Of a stretch of DNA of 64,000 nucleotides, positions 26,705 to 35,867 are shown piece by piece; the first letter of the stretch is position 1; each line of letters opens with the position of its first letter. The notes under the pieces were generated by a model. The model was not told the origin of the DNA. It saw nothing but the letters and a program-made list of their open reading frames with translations, and did no database searches. Origin of the DNA: GWF2-50-93 sp049297395. GTDB taxonomy: Bacteria > Verrucomicrobiota > Lentisphaeria > Victivallales > GWF2-50-93. The DNA is taken from NCBI GenBank assembly GCA_049297395.1, contig JBAQUG010000499.1, positions 30,259-94,258 on the forward strand. The letters are read 5' to 3'. The position numbers and the translations under genes were made by a program.

Positions 26705-27412
26705 ATGAGAACACAATCCAGGACAGAATTCACACTGATAGAATTGCTCGTTGTGATTGCGATCATCGCAATCCTCGCGGCGATGCTGCTGCCCGCCCTG
26801 AAGAATGCAAAGGACACCGCCAAGGGTATTGTGTGCGGTAGCAGCATGAAGCAGATATTCTACACATTTTCCATGTACAACGACGACAACAACGATTATT
26901 TCACGCCTCATCAGGTGTCGTTCCCATCGGTGGGCAAGATATATTGGGCTGACTTCCTGAAGCCGTATGTAAATGACCACACACCTGTGCCAGGCGTAGA
27001 CCCTGCCTACTACTTCTTAGACTGCTCCCCCGTTCCTAAAGGATTCCTCTGCCCCAGCATGCCTGAAAGACCACCGTACATTAACTACTATCCCACCACG
27101 TGCTATCTCGGTATCGGCTACAACGACAGCGGCCTTGGAAATGTGATATGGGCGCGCACCATCAGACGCGCACAAATCCGGCAGCCAAGCAAGATCGTGC
27201 TTGTCGGCGATTCAAATTATTCTCCGGTCGGGGGTGGGGCGCCCGCCGGGTTTAATAGGCTCGGCATGGGCGATTGTATTTATTTCTACCGTCATGCTAA
27301 ATCGGCCAACATCTGTTTCACGGACGGCCATGTTGAACCGCAGAAATACGGATGGGTGATAGCAGCCTGGGCAAACTTCTATCAGAAGTATCCGCTGATG
27401 GAAGCCTGGTAG
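26705..27412 (+). CDS. Pseudopilin-like protein with H-x9-DG motif
   Basis: A 235-residue prepilin-like protein (EFTLIELLVVIAIIAIL) with the C-terminal HAKSANICFTDG motif (H-x9-DG). It shares 26 identical bases (26750-26775 with 20760-20785) with the pseudopilin at 20724. AAGGAGG precedes the ATG. Its stop touches the following GH2 gene, so it is co-expressed with a glycosidase operon, as in other PVC genomes. Precise role unknown. Confidence 0.85.
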   Translation: MRTQSRTEFTLIELLVVIAIIAILAAMLLPALKNAKDTAKGIVCGSSMKQIFYTFSMYNDDNNDYFTPHQVSFPSVGKIYWADFLKPYVNDHTPVPGVDPAYYFLDCSPVPKGFLCPSMPERPPYINYYPTTCYLGIGYNDSGLGNVIWARTIRRAQIRQPSKIVLVGDSNYSPVGGGAPAGFNRLGMGDCIYFYRHAKSANICFTDGHVEPQKYGWVIAAWANFYQKYPLMEAW

Positions 27413-27424
27413 ATGAGGGAAGGC

Positions 27425-29815
27425 ATGAGCACTGTCCAACTAAAATCAGAATGGGAACTTTCATTCGCAGATCCGGAAACGGGGGCTGACCGCACTGTTT
27501 CCGCTGAAGTTCCCGGAAATATCGCAGCTGATCTGATGAGAGGGAGGATTATTCCCGATCTTTATGTCGGCGCAAACGCCCTTGTATCGCAGAAATGGGA
27601 ACGCACTGATTTCACCTACGCGACAAAGTTTGCCGCACCGGCATTGGATGACGGCGAACGGCTTGAACTCCTGTTCGAAGGGATAGATACCGTGGCGGAT
27701 ATCGTCCTCAACGGCAAAATAGTCGGCATTGCCGACAACATGTTCATTCCGCATGCAATAGATATTACACGGACGGTAAAAGAGGGGGGAATCAATTCGC
27801 TGGAAGTGCGGATCCACAACATAATTGACGCTGCCGCCTCGAAGGCGAAGGAGTGGGGAGCCGAAGGGTTGATGTTCAACACGATGCTTGTCAACGGCGG
27901 CACCGGATATGAATCGCTTTACGTGCGCAAGTCGCGGCATATGTTCGGCTGGGACATCGCCCCGCGGATACTTTTCGGAGGAATATGGCGTCCGGTCCAT
28001 CTGCGTGTGCGCCGGCAGGAGGAAATACTCCCGGATGAATTCTATTGGGCGGTGACATCGTGCGACGTGGAAAAAAAGCGGGCCATGGTCAATGTCGGCT
28101 GGGGTGTGTCGCTTGATCCGTCGCGTTCATGGGGGAAATACGAACTGGCGCTCTCCGGCTCATGCGGTGAAAGCTCATTTTCGCGGACGATACCGGTGCG
28201 CTTCACGCACGGGATCATCCGAGGGATCTCCATTGATCAGGCCAAGTTCTGGTGGCCGCACGGATACGGCAAAGCAAATCTCTACGATCTTACGCTCACA
28301 CTTAAGCATGATGGAAACACAGTGGATGAATATAAGACTCGGGTCGGCGTGAGGACGGTCGGACTTGACTTCAACTGCGAACCGGGACATCCGGAAAAGA
28401 ACCGCTTCCAGTTTGTGGTGAACAATACACCGATCTTTGTCCGCGGCAGCAACTGGGTTCCCGCCGACGCCCTGCATGCCTGCGACGAAAAGCGCATTCC
28501 TGAAATACTTGACCTGTTCCGGGACAGCGGCTGCAACATTGTCCGGATATGGGGAGGAGGCGTCTACGAAGATCATGCATTTTTCAACTACTGCGACGGA
28601 CATGGGATTCTTGTCTGGCAGGATTTCATGTTTGCCTGTGCAAGATATCCCCAGCATGAGGAGTTTCTTGGCGCCGTCAGGCGGGAGGCGGAAACGATTA
28701 TCCGGCGGCTGCGCAACCATGCCTCGCTCGCGCTTTGGGCGGGCGACAATGAAATAGACGACATGCTTGTCTGGGGTAAAGCTGGAAGGGCGATGCCGTC
28801 CGACAATTCAATTTCCCGCAGTGTCCTCGCATCGGCGACGGTGCGTTTCGATCCGTATCGTCCATATCTGCCGAGCTCCCCTTATATTTCCGACGAATCG
28901 TATCGCATGGGCGGATCCAATCTCCAAATGCCGGAACAGCACCTGTGGGGGCCGCGCGGCTACTTCAAGGCTGATTTCTACTCCCGGAACACTGCGATAT
29001 TCGCAAGTGAAGTAGGATATCATGGAATGCCTGCGAAGACGAGCATGGAGAAATTCCTTTCGCCTGACAAGGTCTGGGGGACGTACAACAACGATGAGTG
29101 GCTGGTGCATGCCACCGAACCGAGCGGCCGGACGGATGGCGAATGCGCCAGACGCAACTTTCTCATGCTCAACCAGGCGAAGTCCTTCTTCGGGGAAAAC
29201 TTCAAGGCCGATGACCTTGACAAGTTCGTCCTTGCCTCGCAGATCGTCCAGGCGGAGGCTAAAAAATACTTCATCGAGCATTTCCGCCTGCGCAGACCGA
29301 AGAAGACAGGCATCATCTGGTGGAACATGATCGACTGCTGGCCACAGTTTTCGGACGCAGTAGTGGATTACTATTATTATAAGAAGCTTGCATACCACTA
29401 TATAAAGGCGTCCCAGCAGGATATGCTCCTGATGATGGACGGGCCTGCTCAGGATCACTGCGCGTTACGGGTTTCAAACGACACGTTGGAATCTGTTTCC
29501 GGAACCTATTCGGTGCGCGATGCGGAGACGAATGAGATTGTGTCATGTGGGGATTATGCAGCCGACTCCAACGGCGCATGCGATGTTGCCCGCATCCCTA
29601 TTTCACAGGACGACCGCCGCCTGTTCATCATTGAGTGGTCCTGCAACGGGAAGACATGCAGGAACCATTATTTGACGGGCCGTCCACCGTTCTCATTTGA
29701 GAGATATGCCGGATGGCTGCATATCCTGCAGAAGGAAATATACAATGAATTTCCGCTTGACCTGCATTGCGATAGCATAGGGAGAACGCATGATGACCTC
29801 AAAAGAAACAGTTAG
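27425..29815 (+). CDS. GH2 beta-mannosidase
   Basis: A 796-residue intracellular enzyme of the GH2 beta-mannosidase type. The order is a jelly-roll sugar-binding domain, an immunoglobulin-like domain and a TIM barrel. The acid/base Glu443 lies in LWAGDNEIDD and the nucleophile Glu529 in FASEVGYHG. The GILVWQDFMFACARYP segment is characteristic of beta-mannosidases. Start 27425 is used because AGGGAAGG precedes it. An ATG at 27413, directly after the pseudopilin stop, would add four residues. It would remove beta-linked mannose from imported oligosaccharides, complementing the GH38 enzyme. It overlaps the next gene by 26 bp. Confidence 0.9.
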   Translation: MSTVQLKSEWELSFADPETGADRTVSAEVPGNIAADLMRGRIIPDLYVGANALVSQKWERTDFTYATKFAAPALDDGERLELLFEGIDTVADIVLNGKIVGIADNMFIPHAIDITRTVKEGGINSLEVRIHNIIDAAASKAKEWGAEGLMFNTMLVNGGTGYESLYVRKSRHMFGWDIAPRILFGGIWRPVHLRVRRQEEILPDEFYWAVTSCDVEKKRAMVNVGWGVSLDPSRSWGKYELALSGSCGESSFSRTIPVRFTHGIIRGISIDQAKFWWPHGYGKANLYDLTLTLKHDGNTVDEYKTRVGVRTVGLDFNCEPGHPEKNRFQFVVNNTPIFVRGSNWVPADALHACDEKRIPEILDLFRDSGCNIVRIWGGGVYEDHAFFNYCDGHGILVWQDFMFACARYPQHEEFLGAVRREAETIIRRLRNHASLALWAGDNEIDDMLVWGKAGRAMPSDNSISRSVLASATVRFDPYRPYLPSSPYISDESYRMGGSNLQMPEQHLWGPRGYFKADFYSRNTAIFASEVGYHGMPAKTSMEKFLSPDKVWGTYNNDEWLVHATEPSGRTDGECARRNFLMLNQAKSFFGENFKADDLDKFVLASQIVQAEAKKYFIEHFRLRRPKKTGIIWWNMIDCWPQFSDAVVDYYYYKKLAYHYIKASQQDMLLMMDGPAQDHCALRVSNDTLESVSGTYSVRDAETNEIVSCGDYAADSNGACDVARIPISQDDRRLFIIEWSCNGKTCRNHYLTGRPPFSFERYAGWLHILQKEIYNEFPLDLHCDSIGRTHDDLKRNS

Positions 29816-30761
29816 AAGGGCGATTGCCCGAACCGGTCCCGGGCGATTGCCATTGCTCTTCGGAGTAACACACCAGGAAAAATCCGATATTCTCGGCGAG
29901 ATGTTCCATCCGGCGGACAGTTTTCACCCGCCTCAGGCGAATATTGATGAGTGGGGGATAGAATGGGAATCGCTGGATCAGACACTTGGACAGCCGAAGA
30001 ACACCCCGCTTGCTTCATGGGACATGCTTTCAAGTTATGCCGCTCCCGATCCGAACGCCGCCGGAAGATACGATCATCTACGGGCGTTTGTCGGGCGGAA
30101 TGCCGATAAATATCTCATGGCGACATTGGGCATCAGCGGATTCAACCGAACGATGTATATCCGGGGGTACGAAAATACGATGGAGGATTTATACCTCAAC
30201 CGGGACAGGATCGAACAGCTCCTGGACATGGTGTTTTCATTTGAGACCGAGGTAATAAAAAATTATGGTAGATTCGGGATTGATGCGGTCAGCTTTTTCG
30301 ATGACTGGGGCATGCAGGAATCGCTCATGATATCGCCTGAACTCTGGCGGGAAATGTTCAAGCCGAGGTATCGCAGGCAGTTTGATCTGGCTCATCGCCT
30401 GGGCATGCACGTCTACTTCCATTGCTGCGGAAACATTTATTCCATCATCGGGGATCTGGTTGAAATTGGCGCGGACGTCCTGAATCTGAACCAGCCGGAT
30501 CTGCTAGGCATCGAGAGGATGGGAAAGGATTTCGGAGGCAGGGTGTGCTTCAACTGCCCCGTCGATCACCAGCGGCTGGCGCTGGACGGAAGCCGCGACG
30601 AGATATTCTCCTATGTCAAACGCCTATATGAAAATCTCGGATGCTTCAATGGCGGGTTCATCGGACTCATAGAGGACTACCGTTTCATGGGACAGAAAGA
30701 TGAGAGCTATGAAAATATAGTGGAGGCCTTTGAGTGCTTAAACAAAGAGAGACACTCATGA
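29790..30761 (+). CDS. Uroporphyrinogen decarboxylase-like protein, paralog 4
   Basis: A 323-residue UroD-superfamily protein with KETVRRAIARTGPGRLPLLFG at the start. The motif position reads FHCCGN (H-x-C present). The C-terminal block is GGFIGLIEDYRFMG without cysteine. GGGAG lies five bases before the first of two consecutive ATG codons. It is the first of three consecutive UroD-like genes, each overlapping or nearly touching the next, downstream of the beta-mannosidase. Confidence 0.78.
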   Translation: MMTSKETVRRAIARTGPGRLPLLFGVTHQEKSDILGEMFHPADSFHPPQANIDEWGIEWESLDQTLGQPKNTPLASWDMLSSYAAPDPNAAGRYDHLRAFVGRNADKYLMATLGISGFNRTMYIRGYENTMEDLYLNRDRIEQLLDMVFSFETEVIKNYGRFGIDAVSFFDDWGMQESLMISPELWREMFKPRYRRQFDLAHRLGMHVYFHCCGNIYSIIGDLVEIGADVLNLNQPDLLGIERMGKDFGGRVCFNCPVDHQRLALDGSRDEIFSYVKRLYENLGCFNGGFIGLIEDYRFMGQKDESYENIVEAFECLNKERHS

Positions 30762-31900
30762 CACTGATAAAGAAAATGACATATCGCGAACGATTTCATG
30801 CAACAGTAAATCATAAGCCCGTAGACCGTGTGCCGTTTGATCTTGGCGCTACAGCACATACGACCATTGCAAGCCAAGGCGCAAAATTGAAATTCCAGCG
30901 GTTTCTTGGCATCCAGCCTGTTGGCTGCGGCAATGACTGGTACCATCTGGACGAAAGCATACTGAGACATTTTGATATTGATTTCAGGGCCGTGGGAAAT
31001 CTTCTTGAGCCGCATGGCGGCGTGGCAAAAAAGATATCTGACACTGAGAATGTCGATTCCTGGGGCATAAGGCGTGTGTTTACAGGACTATACTGGGATA
31101 TCGTTGAGCCGCCGCTGAAAGGAGCCGCAATAGAAGATCTTGAAAAATATCCGTGGCCACGCGTGGAGAATATTTCCCGGAAAGAAATTGATGCTTACAG
31201 GAGGGAAGCGAAACGGCTATATGAGGAAACACCGTATGTGGTCTGCGCCCTGCATCCGGTGCTTGGTGTGCTTGAACTCGGATGCTGGATGTGCGGTTTC
31301 GATGACTTTATGCTTAAAATGGCCATGGAACCGGATTTTGTGCGCAGGTTCTTCGACATAATTTTGGACTACCAGAAAAAAACAATTGAAATCTATTATG
31401 GCGCTATTGGCGAGTTTATCCACGTGACAACAAGCGGCGATGATTTCGGCACACAGAACGGACCGTTTATTTCCCCGGATATGTTCTCGCAGCTTGTCGC
31501 TCCGTACTATAAGGAACGCATTGCTCACACCAGGCGTTACACGAAAGCCAAGTATTTCCATCACACTTGTGGTGCAGTATTTCCGATAGTCCCGCATCTC
31601 ATAGATGCAGGAGTGGACATACTCAACCCGATACAACCTGGAGCTAAAGACATGGAGCCAGCAAAATTGAAGGCCGCTTATGGCGGGCAACTCACTTTCT
31701 GGGGTGGTATTGACACACAGCATGTATTGCCTGAAGGTATGCCAGAGGATGTGGAGCGGGAGGTGTTTCACGTTCTTGACGCCATGGGTGGAAATGGTGG
31801 ATATGTGCTTGCGCCTGCGCACAATATCCAGGTGGATGTGCCACCGCGGAACATCGCTGCAATATATGAAGCCGGCAGGAAATATCATGCAGGCAAATAA
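30758..31900 (+). CDS. Uroporphyrinogen decarboxylase-like protein, paralog 5
   Basis: A 380-residue protein. The ATG at 30758 overlaps the previous TGA (ATGA). A GTG at 30734 is possible but less likely. The motif HHTCGA (H-x-C) is present, and the C-terminal block is LAPAHNIQVDVPPRN, with His where others have Cys. This form is common in UroD-like proteins of unknown function. No DNA-level similarity to the neighbours was obvious, so the cluster is old rather than a recent duplication. Confidence 0.8.
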   Translation: MTLIKKMTYRERFHATVNHKPVDRVPFDLGATAHTTIASQGAKLKFQRFLGIQPVGCGNDWYHLDESILRHFDIDFRAVGNLLEPHGGVAKKISDTENVDSWGIRRVFTGLYWDIVEPPLKGAAIEDLEKYPWPRVENISRKEIDAYRREAKRLYEETPYVVCALHPVLGVLELGCWMCGFDDFMLKMAMEPDFVRRFFDIILDYQKKTIEIYYGAIGEFIHVTTSGDDFGTQNGPFISPDMFSQLVAPYYKERIAHTRRYTKAKYFHHTCGAVFPIVPHLIDAGVDILNPIQPGAKDMEPAKLKAAYGGQLTFWGGIDTQHVLPEGMPEDVEREVFHVLDAMGGNGGYVLAPAHNIQVDVPPRNIAAIYEAGRKYHAGK

Positions 31901-31918
31901 ACAGGAGGTTTCAGTAAC

Positions 31919-33049
31919 ATGACTTCACGTGAAAGAATTAAAACGGTGCTCAGAGGGGAAATCCCCGACTGCGTTCCGGTGGATCCCGACATTTCGAACA
32001 TGATCCCGTGCAGGCTGACGGGCAAGCCGTTCTGGGATATCTATGTCCGCCAGGATCCTCCGCTGTGGAAGGCCTACATCGATGCTGTGAAATATTTCGG
32101 CATTGACGGCGGGGTGGGAAGCTTGTACAGCGTGGACATATTCGAGGATGACAAGTGCGACAAACCGGAAAACCGCATCGTGCATCGCAACGAGGACGGG
32201 AGTTTCGTCACACAGGAATATTTTCCAAAGAGCGGCACATGGAGCGAATTCGTGGTAGTGCATACCGCCGACCAGCCGCCGCCATCGTGGCTGCGTCCGC
32301 AGACGATAGGCCTTCCACCCGTGCCGTCGACATGGGAGCCTGTAACTGGTGTCAAGGAATGGCCTACGGGAATAGAGCTCTGGAAGCTGGTGAAAAAAGA
32401 AATGGGGGAGCATGGCGTTGTACCAGTATTAAGCGGCATGTGTACGCTTCTGCTCAACGGAGCCGAAGGCATCTATGAATATTACGATCATCCGGAAAAA
32501 ACGCATGAGCGCCGCGAACAGATGATGGATGCCGTTGAAAAGCGGATGAACATCATCGCAGGTCTTGATGAAAAGCCCGATTTGATTCTTTGCGGCGGAT
32601 CGGGCACGCTCGTGTTCCAAACTCCGGATTTTGTACGCGAGATGGTCATCCCGATGCTTAAGAAGACTGCCGGGATGGCATACGATCTTGGCATTCCAAC
32701 CCATGTCCATTCGTGCGGGCCGGAAAAGGAACTCGTCAAAATGGTTGCCGAGGAGACCAGGGTCACTGTCATAGATCCGCTTGAAATGCCGCCAATGGGA
32801 AACTGCGACCTGAAGGAGTTGAAGCGCCTCTACGGGAAAAAGATTGTGCTCAAGGGAAACCTGCACACCACTGATGTCATGCTCAGGGGCACTGTCGACG
32901 ATGTGGTGCGCGCCAGCAAGAAAGCCATTGACGACGCCGCTGAAGGCGGAAGATTCATTCTTTCAACAGGCGACCAGTGCGGCAGGGATACTCCCTTCGA
33001 AAACATCCATGCCATGGTGGAGACCGCAAGGACTTATGGGAGGTATTGA
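31919..33049 (+). CDS. Uroporphyrinogen decarboxylase-like protein, paralog 6 (methyltransferase-like)
   Basis: A 376-residue protein with the most complete metal motif of the six: THVHSCG (H-x-H-x-C) and a C-terminal STGDQCGRDTPFEN with cysteine. This matches the zinc site of cobalamin-dependent methyltransferases in spacing logic. It is the closest relative of paralog 1 (GTGDQVGRETPEEN), which has lost that cysteine. AGGAGG precedes the ATG. It is the last of the three tandem UroD-like genes. A corrinoid partner would be expected but is not encoded here. Confidence 0.8.
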   Translation: MTSRERIKTVLRGEIPDCVPVDPDISNMIPCRLTGKPFWDIYVRQDPPLWKAYIDAVKYFGIDGGVGSLYSVDIFEDDKCDKPENRIVHRNEDGSFVTQEYFPKSGTWSEFVVVHTADQPPPSWLRPQTIGLPPVPSTWEPVTGVKEWPTGIELWKLVKKEMGEHGVVPVLSGMCTLLLNGAEGIYEYYDHPEKTHERREQMMDAVEKRMNIIAGLDEKPDLILCGGSGTLVFQTPDFVREMVIPMLKKTAGMAYDLGIPTHVHSCGPEKELVKMVAEETRVTVIDPLEMPPMGNCDLKELKRLYGKKIVLKGNLHTTDVMLRGTVDDVVRASKKAIDDAAEGGRFILSTGDQCGRDTPFENIHAMVETARTYGRY

Positions 33050-33072
33050 GAGATGTAATTTCAAAACTAGGA

Positions 33073-33316
33073 ATTCAGGAGTCAGAATCCAGCGGCCTAC
33101 TGCAGTGGCCGCAGTTTTATCAGCGTGAAACTTAAGTAGTTTTTGTCTCCGCATTGCGCGGGACAAGCGTCGCTTCGCTCGGCTATGCGATCTCCGAGCG
33201 CAAAAGACAAAGAGGCCGATTGCGCCAAGGATGTCGCAAGCTACTCAAATCAAGTTTCAAAGGAGGAGACAGAATTAAAATTGAACTCAAATTCGGTTTT
33301 ATTCTGAATCCTGACT
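33073..33316. repeat. Imperfect inverted-repeat element
   Basis: ATTCAGGAGTCAGAAT (33073-33088) pairs with 33301-33316 at 14 of 16 positions. Inside are weaker inverted matches around TGAAACTT (33126 and complement near 33255) and a GCGGCC/GGCCGC hairpin near 33092-33112. It fills most of the 321-bp gap before the next gene. No coding sequence is seen. Confidence 0.45.
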
Positions 33317-33376
33317 GCTTTTGCAATTGACAGACATGAAAATAAAAATACCAATCACTAAACAAAGGATATGAAT

Positions 33377-35416
33377 ATGTCGTTTCCCAACGGAAGATGG
33401 CATGGCGATGAATATTATTTCGGACTTCACTATGATCTCCATGCGAAAAAAGAGGACACCGATCTGGGCGCCCGCTGCGGCGAGGCGGAACTTTCCGCCG
33501 CCCTGGAACTCATGGGGCCGGACTTCGTCCAGACCGACTGCAAGGGGCATCCGGGTTTTACCAGCTGGTTCAGCCGTGTTCCCGATGCGACAGTGTCCCC
33601 GGGAGTAGTCAAGGACGCGATGGAACAATGGCGTGCCGCAACCAGGAAGCTCGGCCTGCCGCTGCACTGCCACTATTCGGGAATCTGGGATAAGGCCGCA
33701 GGCGCCAAGCACCCGGAATGGGCCGTAGTCCCGGCTGCTGTAAAACCTGGCGACAAGACATCTGAAGGGCAGAACGCCGGCGCCCCAAAGGGCGAGAAGA
33801 TGTGCCCGAGAAGCCCTTATCTCGAAAAACTCCTGATCCCGCAGATGCTGGAGCTCATTGACAATTATGGCGTGGACGGTTTCTGGGTCGATGGTGATCT
33901 ATGGGCCGTGGAACCATGCTACTGCGGCGCATGCCGATCGGAATTCACACGCCGTACGGGTATCGTGGAACCGCCAGTCGCCTTTGATGATCCGGACTGG
34001 CCTGCATGGTGGCGTTTCACGCGCGACAGCTTCAATGAATATGTCACCCGCTACTGTGACGCCGTGCACCGGCACAAGCCAGGAGTCCTGGTCTGCTCCA
34101 ACTGGCTGCAGACCTTCCGCGAGCCGGGCGAGCCCAAGGTTCCGACCGACTGGATCAGCGGAGACAATTCCTGGGTGTGGGGCATGGACGGATCCCGCTG
34201 TGAAGCCCGTTTCATCTCAACCCGCGGCAAACCCTGGGACATCATGCTCTGGGCTTTCTATTGTTCCCATGGCATGGGGAAACCCGATTCGCCGTGGTCT
34301 GAAAAACCGCCGCAGATGCTGATGCAGGAAGCTGCAATCCTCCTGTCGTTCGGAGGGAACGTGCAGTTGTACGAACATCCGCGCGGACTTCGCAATGGAC
34401 AGTTCGTGCCATGGCAGATGCGGAACCTCGGCGAGGTAGGCGCTTTTGTGAAGGCCCGCCGTAAAATCTGCCAGGGAACTGAAACTCTGCCCCAGGTGGC
34501 GGTACTGCATTCCGAACACCACATCCGCTCCCTTCCCACCGGATCCAACCTCATGTGGTCACTCGACGTGGCTCCGGTGCAGGGCGCAGTGTTCAGCCTG
34601 GCCGAAAACCATGTCGGCGTGGACATTCTCGACGAATGGGCCCTTCTTCAAAGGCTGCCCGAGTTCCCTGTAGTGGTGGTGCCTGAACGCCATAAGATAT
34701 CAAAGGCCATGGCTGACGCCCTCCGTGACTATGTCCGCGGCGGCGGACGTCTTATGGTGACAGGTGCCGACAGCGCTGAAACCTTCGGCGATGACTTCCT
34801 CGGCGCGCATACTGGAAAAATAGAGGAGAACAAGGCTTATTGCATACCCGCCTCATACGGGGCGGTGCCGCTGTACAGTTCCAGATGGGGGCTTCTGACT
34901 CCGACAAGCGGTAAACCGCTGGGCAGTCTTCTGGAGACGGAACTTACGGATGAACGCGTCCTTCCACATCCCCATGCCGTGCTGAACCAGGTCGGCAAGG
35001 GCGCGGTACTGTATGTCCCGGCAAACCTGTTCCGTGATTTCCAGAACAACCGTTATCCACTGACACGCGCCTATGTAGGGGAATGCCTCCGCATACTTAA
35101 TCCGGAAGGTTTTGATGTTTCGGTCAAGGCGCCCACCTGCATCGAAGCAGTTCTGCGCCGGAAAAACAATCAGCTGCAGGTTCATCTGGTCAACCGTTCT
35201 TCCGGCATTCCCAACAATCCAGACAACGGAGCCATAGATGAAATACCGAATGTCGGGCCGATTACCGTTAAAATCCGAGGACAGAAAAAGCCGCCGCGTG
35301 CAGTGAGAATGGCATTTTCGGAACAAATCCCGGACATCCGCCACGATCCTGAAACGGGCATGCTCGAAATCCGGATTCCCGGCGTTTTCATACATGATGC
35401 GTTGCTGGTGGAATAA
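33377..35416 (+). CDS. GH42/GHL6-like glycosidase with beta-galactosidase trimerisation-like domain
   Basis: A 679-residue protein without a signal peptide. The N-terminal TIM-barrel region has HCHYSGIWDK, NYGVDGFWVDGDLW and a CYCGACRSEF cluster that resembles a metal-binding site. The middle part (PQVAVLHSEHH, FPVVVVPERHKISKAMADAL, YVRGGGRLMVTG) looks like the class-I-amidotransferase-like trimerisation domain of GH42. Start 33377 is chosen because AAAGGA lies seven bases upstream. An ATG at 33371 is too close. Substrate unknown. It is the last gene of the plus-strand series, separated from the UroD genes by a repeat element. Confidence 0.65.
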   Translation: MSFPNGRWHGDEYYFGLHYDLHAKKEDTDLGARCGEAELSAALELMGPDFVQTDCKGHPGFTSWFSRVPDATVSPGVVKDAMEQWRAATRKLGLPLHCHYSGIWDKAAGAKHPEWAVVPAAVKPGDKTSEGQNAGAPKGEKMCPRSPYLEKLLIPQMLELIDNYGVDGFWVDGDLWAVEPCYCGACRSEFTRRTGIVEPPVAFDDPDWPAWWRFTRDSFNEYVTRYCDAVHRHKPGVLVCSNWLQTFREPGEPKVPTDWISGDNSWVWGMDGSRCEARFISTRGKPWDIMLWAFYCSHGMGKPDSPWSEKPPQMLMQEAAILLSFGGNVQLYEHPRGLRNGQFVPWQMRNLGEVGAFVKARRKICQGTETLPQVAVLHSEHHIRSLPTGSNLMWSLDVAPVQGAVFSLAENHVGVDILDEWALLQRLPEFPVVVVPERHKISKAMADALRDYVRGGGRLMVTGADSAETFGDDFLGAHTGKIEENKAYCIPASYGAVPLYSSRWGLLTPTSGKPLGSLLETELTDERVLPHPHAVLNQVGKGAVLYVPANLFRDFQNNRYPLTRAYVGECLRILNPEGFDVSVKAPTCIEAVLRRKNNQLQVHLVNRSSGIPNNPDNGAIDEIPNVGPITVKIRGQKKPPRAVRMAFSEQIPDIRHDPETGMLEIRIPGVFIHDALLVE

Positions 35417-35418
35417 AT

Positions 35419-35444
35419 CTTAAGAGGGCTTTGCCCGCAACCCA
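35419..35444. repeat. Short GGGCTTTGCCC repeat
   Basis: The reverse complement of the unit at 21384-21408, placed just after a stop codon. Palindromic core GGGCttTGCCC. It is directly followed by the element at 35445-35580. Confidence 0.4.
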
Positions 35445-35580
35445 AACTCGAAATCCGAATATCGAAATTCGAAACAAACCGGGAATTAATGAATTTTCAA
35501 ATGTTTCAAACATTGTTTTAAGAATTGATGTTTTCATTATTTCGAGATTGTTTCGGTTTTCGTGCTCCGAGTTTCGAGTT
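35445..35580. repeat. AACTCGAAA-type inverted-repeat element
   Basis: A 136-bp element with imperfect 33-bp ends (35445-35477 and complement of 35548-35580), both beginning AACTCGAAA and ending CGAAACAA. The middle is AT-rich. The layout resembles short non-autonomous intergenic repeats. After it, 35581-35679 holds a small TTTTTCCC/GGGAAAAA hairpin (35625-35643) and a GCGCC/GGCGC hairpin (35645-35657). Confidence 0.5.
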
Positions 35581-35679
35581 TTATATACGCTTAAAGCATA
35601 GAAGTGTGAAACAAAGACACTAAGTTTTTCCCTGCGGGAAAAATGCGCCCCTGGCGCGTTGGTATGATGGTTGTACCAG

Positions 35680-35737
35680 AGTATGGCGTTTTCGATGAAA
35701 ACGCCTCGTGAGCCAGTTTCATCGAAACTGGCATACT
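35680..35737. repeat. Twin-hairpin palindromic repeat, copy 1
   Basis: An outer AGTAT/ATACT stem holds two 21-nt hairpins, each with a 9-bp stem and three-base loop: 35685-35705 (GGCGTTTTC stem, loop GAT) and 35712-35732 (GCCAGTTTC stem, loop ATC). The two hairpins are near reverse complements of each other, so one long hairpin is also possible. A second copy lies at 63938-63993. The remainder (35738-35867) shows nothing further except GC-rich text. Confidence 0.65.
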
Positions 35738-35867
35738 GAAAACATCGGCAAAAACGTTTGCTATAATTTTTCGTAAGGGGCTAAGGGGGATTTGCCCGCA
35801 GTTGGAGTGAGCTCAACCGGGGCGTGATTTCGTTGGCAGTAGTCCGCCTGGCGGATTTGCGCGTTCT

